Shown here: positions 1 through 11,254 of the stretch, in pieces | Layout: each line of letters starts with the position of its first letter | Position numbering within the stretch: the first letter of the stretch is position 1 | From: Acanthococcus lagerstroemiae | Taxonomy: Eukaryota > Arthropoda > Insecta > Hemiptera > Eriococcidae | Assembly: GCA_031841125.1 (NCBI GenBank) | Contig: CM063111.1 | Location: 59,147,535-59,211,534 of the forward strand | Direction: 5' to 3' | Length of the DNA: 64,000 nucleotides | Made by a program: the position numbers and the translations under genes | Notes under the pieces: generated by a model | What the model was told of the DNA's origin: nothing | The model's input: only the letters and a program-made list of their open reading frames with translations | Databases searched by the model: none

Positions 1-359
1 GCTCGTAGAGCGCGCGGGAAGGAACCGAAAAGGGCTGAAAGGGTACCCGGCCGAAGGAAACAAAGGCGAGCACCAAACATGCGACCGGCGTTTTTTAGAA
101 GGCTGGATCGGTCTCGAAGGACGCGGAGAACGGTGAGGGAGACGGTACTGGTTTCGCGAGCGTGCGTATTAGTTAGGCCGCAAGATCACGCCCTGTTGAC
201 CGTTGGACAGTTTGTTCGATCTAAACTAGGTGAATTTGGAAACGAACACACATGGGTCGTTATAACAATATATATCACGATAAAAGTCTGTGGGCTGTGG
301 CTACCCTTACAATTTTTTCTCTGCCACCTATCTCTTTACCGTCCTTGTCTCTGATTTTT
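1..359. other. No recognisable gene
   Basis: I see no supported gene here. The first 120 bases are purine and G rich. A 91-codon open frame starts at 79, but it has no recognisable motif, and a second frame overlaps it. Confidence 0.5.
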
Positions 360-815
360 TGTAAAATGCTAGTGTCTCTAGATAGGGCGATTTTTGTTTT
401 TCTAGTGGACCAAGTACTTTCAATTATTTCTTTCGCCGTTTCATTTTCAAAATTAATTAAGTCTTTCCGAATATTTTTTTTTATTACTTTTTAAGTTCAA
501 TCAGTTCGATTTGCTCCCTGGAGGACAGTGTTACTTTGTTTCGTATTTCTGTTCTTCTCTGGATTAACATTTTGGTGCTCAGACTCAACTTATCATCAGT
601 TTTAATGGATTTCTTATCAACCCCTAACTCAACGAGAGTGGAGTGGATGGCTTTTGTCAAAAAGTTATATTTTTCTTGTACATTATTTGGGCTTGTTTCA
701 TCCCAGTTGAATTTTTTCAGTTTTTGCTCTAATCTCAGATTGGCTTCTTCCCTTCTGTGTACTGGTATCCACAGACCTCCTTTGTTAGCAGTATTTGATC
801 CATTTTTTGACTTGC
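360..815 (-). pseudogene. RTE-type LINE remnant, endonuclease-RT linker
   Basis: Read on the minus strand, about 490-800 is open and encodes a charged linker of the kind found between the endonuclease and reverse transcriptase domains of RTE-type LINEs. It includes a run like TKMLIQRRTEIRNK. After two adjacent stops near 490 the reading continues one frame over through about 360 with a KKNIRKDLINFENETAKEII-like stretch. That is one clear frameshift in an old copy. Neither the endonuclease nor the RT domain is attached. The family assignment comes from remembered sequence character, so the exact clade is uncertain. Confidence 0.55.
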
Positions 816-1229
816 GGGGAGGGGGTGGGATCTTGAGGAATTTTTATGCGATTTTGTACCGGGCGGTGGTCTCAGGAGAAGTGGAACACTGGTACCACTG
901 AGACGTCATATATAATACTAAAATTATTCGTCAAGAGATGGTCTATTTCGTTTTTTGTTCTGCCGTCTGGTGATTTCCATGTCCACCTCTCCTCCATAGG
1001 TCAGGTCATACCTATCTTTAATATCCGCAAAACTGGCCTCGGGAAAATATCACCAGAGGATGTTATTCTCGTGAAAATGTATCACTATAGTATCAACCTG
1101 ATACCATTAGCAGCATTCCCAATGCCAATATCGAGGTAATTTTCATGCAACAAATTTGGCGAGCAGTAAATATTAGAACACAACACTGCTATTGTTTTAC
1201 TGTATCAACTGCCAGATCCTATAGTAAAT

Positions 1230-1800
1230 TCTTTGATTATAGTGCAACTTTTATTTACTATTAAACTAGTAAGAGTAGAAGGAGAACTCACGCAGCACTT
1301 CAAACCCGCCAAAGGAGTACGACAGGGATACATAATTGGTCCCATCCTTATCAACGCCTATGAAGCGTGTGTTATGAGAGAAGCTTTGGATAGATGGGAA
1401 GGAGGAGTATCGCTAGGAGGGAGACGAATATCTGACCTCGGATATGCAGGCGATACCACTCTGCTAGCAACAAAGATTAAAGAACTGAGGGAAGTACTGA
1501 AGAGAGTAAGAGGCAACTAGTGCCGCGGCGGGCCTGAGAATAAATAAGTCCAAAACTAAAATTTATGATCGTCGACCGCACGAATGACAGCCAACCAGGG
1601 ATCACAGATGTGAATGGAATAGAAGTAGTGCGAGACTTCACATACTTGGACTCCATGGTGCCCAACAGAGGCGGCTCCGAAGGAGAACTAAGAAGAAGAG
1701 CGGCAATCGCAAAAACAACAGTAGGAAAGCTCAATCAAATCTGGGAAAGTCACGATGTCACAAAACACACCAGGCTGAAAATAATCAAGTCCCAGAAGTG
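1230..1800 (+). pseudogene. RTE-type LINE reverse transcriptase fragment
   Basis: The plus strand encodes part of an RT palm. A GVRQGYIIGPILIN block (usual form GVRQG..LSP.LFN) is followed by LGYAGDTTLLA, in which the catalytic YADD has become YAGD, so the enzyme would be inactive. A stop and frame change near 1520 break the frame. The thumb region resumes at 1565 with a KIMIVDR...VVRDFTYLDSMVP block, typical of the segment after the palm. Both ends are truncated. It is in opposite orientation to the LINE pieces on either side. Confidence 0.8.
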
Positions 1801-1845
1801 AAAATCATATAACTCCGCTCCGATTTTGTTGGCTAGTTTCATAAC

Positions 1846-2163
1846 CTATTGCTTCAGATTTTCTCCTTTCTTCATTATCATGCCTTGGATTATAATGTTT
1901 CCGTTTCGGCTGTATTGATCCACCTTGTTTAATTTTCTTCTCAGCTCTACATTTTCCATTGTCAGGTTTCTGATCCTCTCCTCATGACGATTTATTTCCG
2001 ATCTGTTTAAGGCTATCTCGGTTTTCGTGTTTTCGATATTGTCGCAGGTAGCTTTTATGTGACCCACATCTTTAACCAGTTTGTTAAACTTTTCCAAGGC
2101 AAACATTCGCAGTATCAGATCTGGATAGGAAGTTAACGGACTCGACCGGCGTACACGAACCAA
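1846..2163 (-). pseudogene. LINE ORF1-like coiled-coil fragment
   Basis: A 105-codon frame encodes a heptad-like charged helix (repeated L/I/E/K/N residues, residues about 25-80). It is followed by a KVDQYSRNGNIIIQG block, the signature that follows the coiled coil in many insect LINE ORF1 proteins. It ends soon after in KKGENLKQ and a stop. ORF1 proteins of this class bind element RNA. No matching downstream pol lies next to it on this strand, so I treat it as an isolated remnant. Confidence 0.6.
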
Positions 2164-2940
2164 CGAGAAAATTTAGAATGGATTTTTACGAACAGGTTGG
2201 CTCTGGCCAAATTTGTTGGTAAATATGATGGTAATATCGATCGTGGAAAGCATTGTTCAATGCGCAAAGCACGACGCACTCGCAATGCTGCGGTAGCGGA
2301 ACTCCCAGTAATTTGGCAACGCAATAATAAATTTATGAGACTTCCTAGTTGCATTTTCCCGAGCAGCTACATTTCGAATTCGGGTTTACGTTTTCTTGTG
2401 CACACCTGAAGAAACCTGAACCTCAAAAACCTGAATCTAAAACCGAGCTCGAATTCCGTTCCGAATCCTAGCTCGATCTTCAAAAACCCAAGCGCAATCG
2501 AACCGTGTACAATCAAGACCCTGTTTTAAAAGGACCCGAACTCTTGAAATTGAAGAAAGAAGACGTCGGAACACGACCATAGTTACACTGGGTGAAAAAC
2601 CGAACCATCCCGACAAAAATCGATGGGGTTCGACATCCGTGGCTCATCCTGAAAGCGTTGATCACGCTCCAATCTCTATTTACATTTCGAACGAACCAAA
2701 AGTGTCATGATAGATTTACGGCGTTTTGAGTATGCAATTTTATTAACATTGCGAGTCGGTTGTGGAATATTCACGGCATTGCGGTTATGCAATTATATTA
2801 ACAATCGAGCCATGTTGTTGCTGCATTCGAATGCGAAGTACAGCATATTACGTATTTTTTATGATGTAACGTCTTGATTCGAAGTCACGAACATTAGGAC
2901 CCGAATTTCGGAAATTGTATCATTAATGATGAGTGTATAT
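2164..2940. other. Unassigned spacer
   Basis: No gene is supported. 2400-2470 has a weak run of cctgaa-type words. 2700-2830 contains two similar blocks sharing 'tatgcaatt' followed by 'tattaaca'. A 70-codon frame at 2197-2409 is not recognised. Confidence 0.4.
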
Positions 2941-2949
2941 TCCAGGATA

Positions 2950-3003
2950 GAGGGTGCGGTGTCCCGGCGCGAATTTGGCGTGCGCGCACCACCATACGCC
3001 CCA
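2950..3003 (+). repeat. Short relative of the R1-associated tail block
   Basis: The stretch resembles, in inverse orientation, the block at 8245-8300 (tgcggtgtc...gcacgc...ccatacg...ccac). It is short and diverged, so the relationship is only suggestive. Confidence 0.3.
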
Positions 3004-3059
3004 CTATTATCGAGTGTACACTGAGTTACGTGACTCTTCATTGGCAAAACGGATAGAAC

Positions 3060-4460
3060 ACAAAAGTGACTACGTCATCGACGTTGGTGGGATGGCGAGT
3101 GCTGGCATAGGGTGCTGTGTCTGCTGCCTTTGTCTCTGCCACTCCAGTTCCATCTTGCGACCCAGCGTCTTCTTGACAAAGGCAGCTGCCTGATCCCACC
3201 CCGCTCTACTCTTCAGCATTGTCGGGATCAAGTTCTCCGTGTAAGCGACTTCACGCCCGCGTTTCGAAAAGCGGCCGTCGCTTCTTCCCCATCTCGGTCG
3301 AATGCCGGATATTCGAACAGGGTGTGCCAGGCATCATTATCTCGCCCTCCTGCAGCGCTGTAAGAGCACCGCGGACTTTCTGCTATGCCCAACTGGTAGA
3401 GGTACTCGTTGAATACACCATGGCTGCTCATCACCTGCGTGAAGTAAGAGTTCAACTGGCCATGGCATCTGCCTAACCACGCGTTGAGGTCGCGTATTAG
3501 CAAACGGGTCCACTCTCCCTTGGTACTGCGGAAGAGCCACTCTTCCCACAGGTGGAGCGTGGATTGCCTAATATCCCGCTCGACCCGTAGCGCCACATTG
3601 TTCTTCAGTGGCATCTTCCGCGTCGCGCTATATACCCTCTTCCGCTCGTCCGCTAGTAACTCCACTGGCGGTATACCTGCTAGCACGTAGACTGCCTCTG
3701 TGGATATAGTGCGATAGGCATTGACATACTCCAGTGCAGCCTTCCGTTGGACCCTTACCGGATCGGTTCTTCTGTACTCCCTGATGGCACCGATGGCGTC
3801 GGACCAGATTGGAACCACATATAGGAGGACTGACATGGCGACGTTTGCCAGCAGCTTACGTTTGTTCTCTATCGCCCCCCCCCCAGATTCGATATGAGTC
3901 GGCTTAATCCGGCTACGACTCTCTCCGCTTTCTGCGCTGTCCTCTTCGCGTGTTCTCTATCTAAACGACAGCTTCCCGTCGAACCACAGCTCAAGGTACT
4001 TTTGGGCTGTGCAGGGCGCAATCTCCGCTCCCTTTAGGCGAAAGGAAGGGGCCTGTACCGTCGACGGCGTGTAAACACCACCGCTTCTGTCTTCTCGGCG
4101 GTTAGGACAACCCTGCCGACTCGATCCGGTGGGTCATTGCTTCCAGTCCCGCGTTCACCTTGCTTTCAAGCGTGGCTACGTCGTCTTCGATTGCGACCAC
4201 TAAGGTGTCATCGGCATAGCAGATGATGTTCACTCCTGCTCGCAGGATGCCGTCAAACACGATGTTCCACAGGAGTGGACCAAGGACTGATCCCTGCGGA
4301 ACACCGCACGACATCTCTCGCTACACCACACCCGTAGCAGTTTCCGCGAGAATTATTCAACCATACAAGTAGTCCTGGATAATTTCGCGTGAGTACGCGG
4401 GTACTGATGCGTTCTCCAGCGCCCCTAATAACTGCTGTACTGTCACTTCATTGTCATAGA
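3060..4460 (-). pseudogene. R1-clade LINE, 5'-truncated, RT to C-terminus
   Basis: Reading down the minus strand, 4460-4330 encodes the end of the RT fingers with stops. 4314-4102 encodes GVPQGSVLGPLLWN and CYADDTLVV, both RT core motifs with intact YADD. 3836-3228 is a 202-codon frame typical of the R1 C-terminal region (YRTISTEAVYVLAGIPPVEL, GEWTRLLIRDLNAWLGRCHG). It ends in a degenerate cysteine-histidine knuckle (SPRC...WHTLFE). A frameshift near 3230 leads into a further basic tail reading to about 3070. A poly-C run lies at 3877. R1 elements classically insert in 28S rDNA, but this copy lies in ordinary DNA and is dead. Confidence 0.88.
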
Positions 4461-4539
4461 TTCCATAAGTGGTGCTTAAAGAAGTGCTAGAGTGTTCATG
4501 CTAATAAAGATAGATTCCTTCTACATACAAAAACCTTTT

Positions 4540-5101
4540 ATCTTCCAAGCTTAGTGCTACAGGAATGGGAAGTGCTTCGTGTCCTCTACGACAAATTCTC
4601 AATATGTACTTGCATAGCTCGTATCGTTAATATAGTTTCAAATACTATGTTTACCTTGATTCGTGTATTTTTTTTTACAGATTTTAACGTTGATATAGAT
4701 ATGCAGAAAATAAATTGAATGGAGACCTCTCATAGAACATATCTATAGCTCCTGATGCAATTAATGATTGAGAATTAGAATATTCGAATAACATATTCCT
4801 GGAATGGGAATTCTAATGGCAGAGGAACAAAGTGAAGAAATTCTGCACAATATTTTTGAAGATATTCTCGTACAAGTAAATTTCAAACTGTTCAACAGTA
4901 ATGATTTTGAATTATTAATCAACTATGCTTTCCTATGTGTAAGTCACTATAAAACAAACTCTTTAATTTGAAGTCATTTTACAGATAATATATTTTTTAA
5001 ATAATAAGCACTATTTATAGTTGGTTAACTGGTTTGATGATGACTGTTTGTGGGTAAAGTTTGAAGAAAAAGGGGCTAAACCTTTTAAAGTAGATACATA
5101 A
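4540..5101 (+). repeat. Low-copy segment shared with 47.4-50.7 kb
   Basis: The segment matches 47445-47800 in order (for example 'aggaatgggaa', then 'gttaata.ag.ttcaa', then 'tatctatagct', then 'aaactgttca..agtaatgat'). Its 3' part matches 50555-50640. The second copy is split by about 2.7 kb that includes a pogo-like transposon. This is either a segmental duplication or an unrecognised repeat carrying an exon-like frame. Confidence 0.6.
4804..5101 (+). CDS. Small two-exon hypothetical gene (about 71 aa)
   Basis: I do not recognise this gene. An ATG at 4804 (or 4816) opens 45 codons (MAEEQSEEILHNIFEDI...) ending exactly at a strong donor, GTAAGT at 4939. A 26-codon frame follows an acceptor ending at 5020 (tatttatag), is in phase 0, and ends at TAA 5099-5101. 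The predicted peptide is acidic, with no signal or membrane segment. A degenerate relative at 47.6-50.7 kb has stops in the same frame. That supports an older coding sequence, but does not prove this one is expressed. It could also be the last two exons of a larger gene, or a piece of a repeat. Confidence 0.35.
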
Positions 5102-5117
5102 TACTACGGTCAAAAGT

Positions 5118-5132
5118 ATACTACCAAACTAT
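5118..5132. repeat. SINE target site duplication, left
   Basis: 15-bp copy identical to 5355-5369, flanking the SINE. Confidence 0.85.
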
Positions 5133-5354
5133 GAGGTCTGGTTGGCCGAGTGGATAGCGCGTTGATCTCAGAATGCGGAGGTCCCGTGTTCGGGTCCACG
5201 TAGCAACTCGCTAGAATTTTCGACCTATAGGCCAGTTTTTCGGCCAGAAGGGAAGAGGGCTAAGACAGCCCTAATAGCCTCCCCGACGTCTCTGAAGTAA
5301 TGCTCGAAAGGGCGGATTCTAGAACTCTGGTGGAGAGCAAATTATAAAACAGAG
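5133..5354 (+). mobile_element. tRNA-derived SINE with intact 15-bp TSD
   Basis: The head carries pol III promoter boxes: box A TGGCCGAGTGG and a box B-like TGTTCGGGTCC. A body follows that is shared with 20120-20307 (ttcggccagaagggaagagggctaag, ctgaagtaatgctcgaaagg). The direct repeat ATACTACCAAACTAT occurs at 5118-5132 and again at 5355-5369, which defines the insertion cleanly. The acceptor stem does not close, so this is not a functional tRNA gene. Confidence 0.88.
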
Positions 5355-5369
5355 ATACTACCAAACTAT
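5355..5369. repeat. SINE target site duplication, right
   Basis: 15-bp copy identical to 5118-5132. The interrupted host sequence resumes after it. Confidence 0.85.
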
Positions 5370-6015
5370 AAAAAAGGCATAGATGAAAACACTCTAGATT
5401 GCGATGCTGAGGAATTGTGGTTCCGGCTCCAGCTTCGGGCAAAATTTCAATTATGACTTTAGCATCGACATCGGCATGAAATTCGGTTTCGGTAGACATT
5501 TGGCTAATCGTGACTTCGACTGCAGATCGCCGATTAATGTAAATATAATGAAGAATGGCGAAAAAAATAGACTATAGAAAACAGTTTGAAACGCATCCCA
5601 CTTCCCACATGATTCATCGAGAAGCCAAAATTGTGCTACGAAGCCTAAATGAAGCCACATTTAATTTGTCCTTGGCTTTGCAACCCTGCCCTAGACCACA
5701 TACCTCCGAATGGGACAATTTACAGTTATTTATACACCATGCAAGTCACAGCTGTTCGGACAAAATGAAAACAGTTTAGGCAAGCAACATTTTTCTTTTA
5801 GAAGATTATTAAGAGTAGACCAGCATATTAAGCATTACCAGCCCCACCTTTTGGATCAATTTTTTAGGCGTCAAAGCCTCCGAAATTTATTTTTTGGAGA
5901 ATGTCGAAAAACGTCACATTAACAGCATATATTTTGAAGGAAAATGTTCCTCATGAAATTTTACAAGTTCTACAATTCTGCTCCTACTCCTCCAAATAAA
6001 TCAAGTAAAGGATGT
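5370..6015. other. Unassigned spacer
   Basis: No gene is supported. Short overlapping frames on both strands (5451-5922) have no recognisable motif. Confidence 0.4.
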
Positions 6016-6019
6016 TCAA

Positions 6020-6412
6020 AATGACCCTCTGCAGGTCAAACAATCATGCATGATACCTTGCCTTAATTTTTATCCCCTTGGCGGTCCAATCCATTTGGCA
6101 AAACACCTGCTCCAGAACCGTATTAAAAATGTTGAGTGACAGGGGGTCCTCTTGTTTGACTTCCTTTTCAATTTGAAACCGATTTGATTTTTTATCCATT
6201 TTCATTTGAGCCTGAGAATTAAGAAAAATGTTTTCCAAAATTTTTACGTATCCTTCCGGGATCCCCTGGCATGCCAGAGCTTCCCAGATTTTGTCGTGAA
6301 AAAGGGAGTAAAACGTCTGATTGAAATCTACGAACATTATTGCCAGGTCTTTTTGGAATTCATCTGATTTTTCTAATAGCTGACTAAGGGCATATGGTCC
6401 ATTGTACTATTT
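6020..6412 (-). pseudogene. RTE-1-like LINE RT palm fragment
   Basis: The minus strand encodes LLEKSDEFQKDLAIMFVDFN, then ALACQGIPEGYVKILENIF, then EKEVKQEDPLSLNIFN (usual form GV.QGDPLSP.LFN), then TAKGIKIKARYH, the order expected for the RT palm of RTE-1-like elements. The aspartate of VDF is kept, but the GVRQG motif is degraded to EVKQE and the FADD box is lost at the 3' truncation. It resembles the RT at 8360-9945 and belongs to the same broad family. Confidence 0.8.
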
Positions 6413-6792
6413 GGTACAAACTTCCCATCTTGAGTGTGTTGACAAAGTGGCGGGTGGGGAAAGAAGACAGAACCTGATAGGGAAATGACGTGGAATCGAA
6501 AGCAACACACAAGACTACCAACCAAGCAAATTTAAATACCGACTGACTGAGGACAGACAGCATGATCTACAAGTAGTCTAGCTTTAAGATTATATAAGTA
6601 CTTCAGTAACTGATTGTTCACAAACACTATGCAATTTAAAAGTGTGAGCTCTCCTTCCTATCCCGTGCTAAACCTACTCGAAGGTATGTAAGACAGTGAA
6701 GGGGAGAGGGGAGAAACGCCAATCTTTTACATTATGAACGTACGTATAAAATACACGTAGCCACCACGATATTTGGGACTGGCCACTGGACA
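6413..6792. other. Unassigned spacer
   Basis: No gene or repeat recognised. Confidence 0.4.
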
Positions 6793-7175
6793 GGAACGTA
6801 CTGACGAGTTTTTTCGGGAGATGGGGGAGGTAAAAATAGTGAAAGTCCCAACTGACTCAACTCAGAATTCCTCTATGAATCAAAACTAAACTAAAAAAAA
6901 CAAAAACATTTTGACCGGTTGGATTTTTTCAACTGACTCATCTCAAAATTCCCAAGTATCAAAGCAAAAGAAGAAAAACCTTCTAACTTGTTGGGGTTTC
7001 CCAACATCTCAACTCAATTCTCAAGTATCAAAGCCAAAAAAAAAAACCATTTGTTTAACTTGTCGGATTTTCCCAACTCACCGGACTGAAATGGTAAATT
7101 TTCCCAACTGCTGAGTAAAAAATTCCTACGGAGGCAGGTTACCCTCCACCCCCTGTCGCCGGATGGAGCTTTGGC
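6793..7175 (+). repeat. Short composite repeat, copy 1 (GGG / tatcaaagc subrepeats)
   Basis: The element starts with a 'gacgagttttttcggg' G-rich end, like 29922. It contains two internal units of the form 'aactca..attc.caagtatcaaagc', followed by an A-rich run and 'acttgt.ggattttcccaac'. It ends with 'caactgctgagtaaaaaattcctac'. The same layout recurs at 29920-30190 and, interrupted, at 26795-28525 on the other strand. No coding capacity is evident. It may be a SINE-like or Helitron-like short element. Confidence 0.7.
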
Positions 7176-8238
7176 CCCTCGCGGGAGGAAAGAATATGTG
7201 TATCGAAATAGTAGAAACCTAAGCTAACCTTTGTTAAAACCTTTTTATTTAATATTTTCAATTTCGAATTTCGAATAAATAAGAGCCGAGGAGGTGAGCG
7301 CCATATTTCTACCGCTCCTGGCCCCGCCAAAAGGAGCCAAACGTAATCTGAACCTAACTTTGAGTGACTAGCCGTTTACGAATAAACAAGATGTTGTCAG
7401 CGTAACAAGTCTTCCTAAATGCTTCATCGATAAAAAAGTGTTTCATGCAAACAGGGTCACTACGAATGCACTGCAGTTTGTCATCACTGCTCCGACTTAC
7501 GTTGTCCTGCTCTTTGAGGAAGAGGCTACTTTCTCTAACACCCATAGTGCGGCCACCACTCGGGGATTACACACACTATAGCGGCAGCCTCGGCTCTCCA
7601 ATGACGTCGAACCTACAACGAGAATCTATATACCTAATTGTAGACAGTCGTAAGTCCATAAAAATGGGAAGGAAAATCACTGCATAGAGGTTGTGCAGTA
7701 CGTGAATCCAAGAGAGCAAAAAAAGGGGAGCCAATTCAATTATTAAATGGTAAAAAATCGGAAGCTAGTTCGGATATTAAAATGCATACTAGGAGCGAAT
7801 TCGGATTTTGCGTATATTTTAATACAGGAATTTTTGACTTTTAGTCATCTGTCGTAGGTCATCACTTTTCATAACCAGATGGGGTGAAGTTTGCCATCGC
7901 ACGTGCCTCCTCTGTTTGTATTTCATTATTTCAACGGGAGATTGGGAATGGTGAATTTCTTAATTTTCAATGTGCGATACACTAACGAATAATCGAGGTC
8001 ACTGAACTCAATTTCGGTGTCAGCCTGATGCTACATACAAAATTCTGACGTCAGATTCGTTCTTCATGCCAATTTAACCCTAAAATGAAAATTGTTGTTC
8101 GCGAGAGAAGTCAGGGATATAATAGAATATGGCTAATTTTTTGTACGTGTTAGAGGTCGTTAAATTCATTTTGACGTCAGTTTCTTCAAAAAAAAATTGT
8201 GAATCTTGAAAGGAGGATCATAAATGAAGAATATGAAA
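7176..8238. other. Unassigned spacer
   Basis: No gene is supported. Short frames at 7354-7545 (-) and 7445-7687 (+) overlap each other and show no motif. Confidence 0.4.
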
Positions 8239-8239
8239 A

Positions 8240-8345
8240 GTACGATGGTGTGGTGGGACGTATGGCGATGCACGCATGCCAGAGTGGCCCCTGAGACACC
8301 GCACCCCGGCACCGGAAACTACCCTTTCGGGCATCGCATCAGTAC
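8240..8345 (+). repeat. Solo copy of an R1-associated tail block
   Basis: The block (gacgtatggcgatgcacgca, then agtggcccctgagacaccgcacccc, then ggaaactaccctttcg..catcgcatcagt) is nearly identical to 18848-18960, which forms the 3' flank of the second R1 remnant. Here it stands alone, next to the 3' tail of the minus-strand RTE element. Confidence 0.75.
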
Positions 8346-8359
8346 CGAGGGGATGAAAA

Positions 8360-9945
8360 GTACGATATGGATGATGATAATAATAATAATATTATAATGT
8401 TCCTTTATAGACATAAATATTGACAACGTATCTAATTACAACTACTGAACTTCAATATCCGGCTAAACAATTTAGTTTTAAGAAACTTTCCAGGTCGTTT
8501 CCCCACCTCGCCCTATGTTTCCCTTTTTTCCATTTACCGTCTGGGATCCAGTTTAAAATTTTGTATCCCATCTCTCGTATTTTACTCTGTTGATGTGACC
8601 GGGCCCAATTCCATTTTTTTCGTCTTGCATCATGGATGAAGTTTATTAGTCCTTTTAGTTTTTCTTGAAAACCTTTAATTTTCCAACGGTATTTTCTCGT
8701 TACCCCCACCAGAGAACGCATCATAGAATTTTGAGTGGTAGTTAGTTTCCTTTTTATTTCATTGTCTAGGATCCAAGATTGTGCTCCGTAAGTTATGGCT
8801 GGGATGATACAGCTGTTCATAATTTTAATTTTGTGCCTGACTGAATATTTTTCTTTGAGAATAAATGTTAGAGCTCAGAATTTTTTCCAGCCTGTAGTTA
8901 TTCCGTCGGTGATTTCTTTTTCTGTTTTGTTATTTAGGGAAATGATTTTTGACCCAGAGTTATGTATTTTATTTCTTCCACATTCCCTATTTTATTCTCC
9001 CCTATTTTAACATATTTAAGCTTGGAATCGCCCGACACGATTTTGGTCTTAGAAATGTTCATCTTCAAGCCACCTTTAATTCTTTTATCATACCTGTTAA
9101 CTCTTATAAACTATTTGCAATTAGCACCACAGCGTCAGCAAAGCGTAGGTCACTCAAAGTACTCCCGTTAATTTTTATTCCCTTTTCCCCCCAATTTAGT
9201 TCCCTGAAAATTTCTTTAAGCGCTGAACAAAACAATAGAGGCGAGAGTGGGTCCCCCTGTTTTACTCCTTTCCCAATGTCAAAAAATTCTCCGAATTTGT
9301 CCGTCACTATTTTGGCCTTCAAAAAATACATTTCTCAAATTATTTTTACATATTATACTATTGGAATGCCCTGATTTATGAACGCTCTAATCGTGAAGCA
9401 GTGGTGTAGCCAGGATTTTCCCAAAGGGGTGGCGAAGTAAGATTTTCAAAGGAGAAAAAGTCGAAAATTGGGGTATTTTTTAAAAATCGCGGATATTAGA
9501 GGACTATTTTATAAAAATGAAGGTAAAATTACTGATCGATCAAAAAGTTTTCGAAAAAACGTGTTTTAAAGGCGAAAAATTGCTCATTTTTGCATATTTT
9601 ACATCCAATTTCAGGTGCCTTGGAGGACATTCGCCCCCTTCGCCTCCTCCTTGGCTACGCCACTGTCGTGAAGTCATATGGTTCAATGAATCAAATGTCT
9701 TTTCGAAGTTTACAAAGGCGAGGTAAGGCTCGACCAGGAATTCAGCGGCTTTTTCAGTGAGAAGGTTGACAGTAAAAAGATGGTCAGAAGTCGAAAATCC
9801 TTTTCTGAATCCTGCCTGTTCGCGTAGTTGTTGATTGGAAATTAAATTTCTTATTCTGTTTGCAAGCAATTTCTTCTTTTGCCATGACTTTTTCTGCCGA
9901 GACATCGTTTTCTTTTGTTTTTGTTTCAAATATTGTATAATAGAA
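8360..9945 (-). pseudogene. RTE-1-like LINE, RT to C-terminus, split by a hAT MITE
   Basis: Minus strand from 9929: LLANRIRNLI...REQAGFRKGFSTSDH, then LVEPYLAFVNFEKTFDSLNH (RT fingers and palm; usual VDF is VNF). Then comes the MITE at 9399-9665. The frame resumes with AFINQGIPIV and KGVKQGDPLSPLLF, then NGSTLSDLRFADAVVL, in which the second catalytic Asp of FADD is changed to Ala. 8820-8452 gives the thumb/C-terminal block (IPAITYGAQSWILDNEIKRK...RRKKWNWARS...GKHRARWGNDLESF). A (TAA)n-like tail at 8368-8395 fits the microsatellite 3' end of RTE elements. The copy is inactive because of the changed catalytic residues and the insertion. Confidence 0.88.
9399..9665. mobile_element. hAT-type MITE, 267 bp, 8-bp TSD
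   Basis: The termini are CAGTGGTGTAGCCAGG and, inverted, CAGTGGCGTAGCCAAGG. The flanking 8-bp direct repeat TCGTGAAG lies at 9391-9398 and 9666-9673. An 8-bp TSD with CAG-type ends is diagnostic of hAT. The interior matches 20553-20715 (gaaaaagtcgaaaattg...cggatattagaggact). It has no transposase and lies inside the RT gene of the LINE. Confidence 0.93.
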
Positions 9946-11125
9946 AAATAAAGGGACCCATTTATCGGCCCACAATGGTAATGTTGAATTCACGAAAGAA
10001 ATATGCTGTTTGCACGAAATATATAAATGACAAGCGCAGTAACAAGTACGAAACAGAAAAAGAAAGAGTTTGAAGAAAAAATTAAACTTCAGAACGCAGT
10101 ATAATTCACTTACACGATAAAATAAAATACGCCCGGAATTTTAATACCTTCTACACACAATGAAAAAAAGAGACACGATATTACTGCGCCCGAAATAAAA
10201 AGTTCAAATTCTCGGCCTCCATCACACTTGCCACAAATTTACAATTGCGCACAAATTAATGTCAAAATCAAATTTTGGAGCAATAAAAATCTATGAATCG
10301 ATTCTCCCCCTCCTCAGGAGCCACAAATTTAGATAAAGAGCCAAACCGATATCAAAAACGAATTCGTCGAGTTCGAAACCCCTCGATGATCTCGATGGGG
10401 TCATTCGCATAAATAATAGGTCTAAAAATTCCTAATGTACTGTAATAAAGGGTAATTTTTACACGCCCACTCTTTTTTGTTCTCTCAACCGAAGCCCTGA
10501 AATCCGTCCTTTCGAGCATTACCTCAGAGCTCCCCTCTATGGCGTTTCTAGAGTACTTACGAAAAAATTCTTAATGATCGTTTTTATAGAAAATTGGATC
10601 CCTCTTAAACTCATGGATCTCCTATCTCCACGAGTCTGTACGTTATCCGCGATGACGTATAATTTTTGTGTTTAAACAACATAATGTACCGTATGCAAGT
10701 CATTTCGTGATATCGATTTTAAAACTCATAATTTAAACTTTTTTTTTTCGTGGCTTCACATTTCGTTCAATCACACTTTTTATTTCGTGCTATTTAATAC
10801 TTCCCAAAAATAAATAGCTCTAATAATGCATATGGGCACTTTTCAACTGTCATACGCACAAAATCACATATCACATTCTGCCACAAGTACCTGGTTGAGA
10901 TAAAAAGTTTGTACAAAAAGGATCTAGGTAATTTAATATTATACTGCTGCTTTCAAGGTCCGAAGTCATTTTTTATGTTGACTAAATTGGCATATTTTGA
11001 CTTGATGCAAGAACAAAAATGTTGGTTTGGATCAAGACAGTCACATCCCAAAATGACATTTGAAAAATAATTGTGAAAAAACATTAACTCTCTTTGATAG
11101 AGTCAAACGTCTCGATACGCAATCA
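9946..11125. other. Sparse AT-rich spacer
   Basis: No gene is supported. A stretch near 10470-10530 (ctctcaacc..agccctgaaatccgtcctttc) resembles 14200-14240, suggesting a short dispersed repeat. Confidence 0.4.
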
Positions 11126-11254
11126 GTTACCTTCTAGTTACCCGCGGAATAGTTACCCATTTGCAACCCTTGGTTACCCTTAGATTACCCAAAAGCCTAT
11201 CAGTTGCCCTTGGTTTCCCGATTGTTACCCGGGTAACTGGCGGGATTTTGCGAA
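11126..11254 (+). repeat. TTACCC-rich dispersed repeat, copy 1
   Basis: The block contains many 'gttaccc' words: gttacccgcgga, ttgcaaccct, ttagattaccca, cagttgcccttgg, and finally 'taactggcgggattttgcg'. The same order recurs at 42973-43103, so it is a dispersed repeat rather than a random run. Confidence 0.8.

Noticed and set aside
5133..5205. Functional tRNA gene
   Set aside because: Box A is good and box B is recognisable, but the acceptor ends do not pair and the sequence continues into a shared SINE body with a target duplication.
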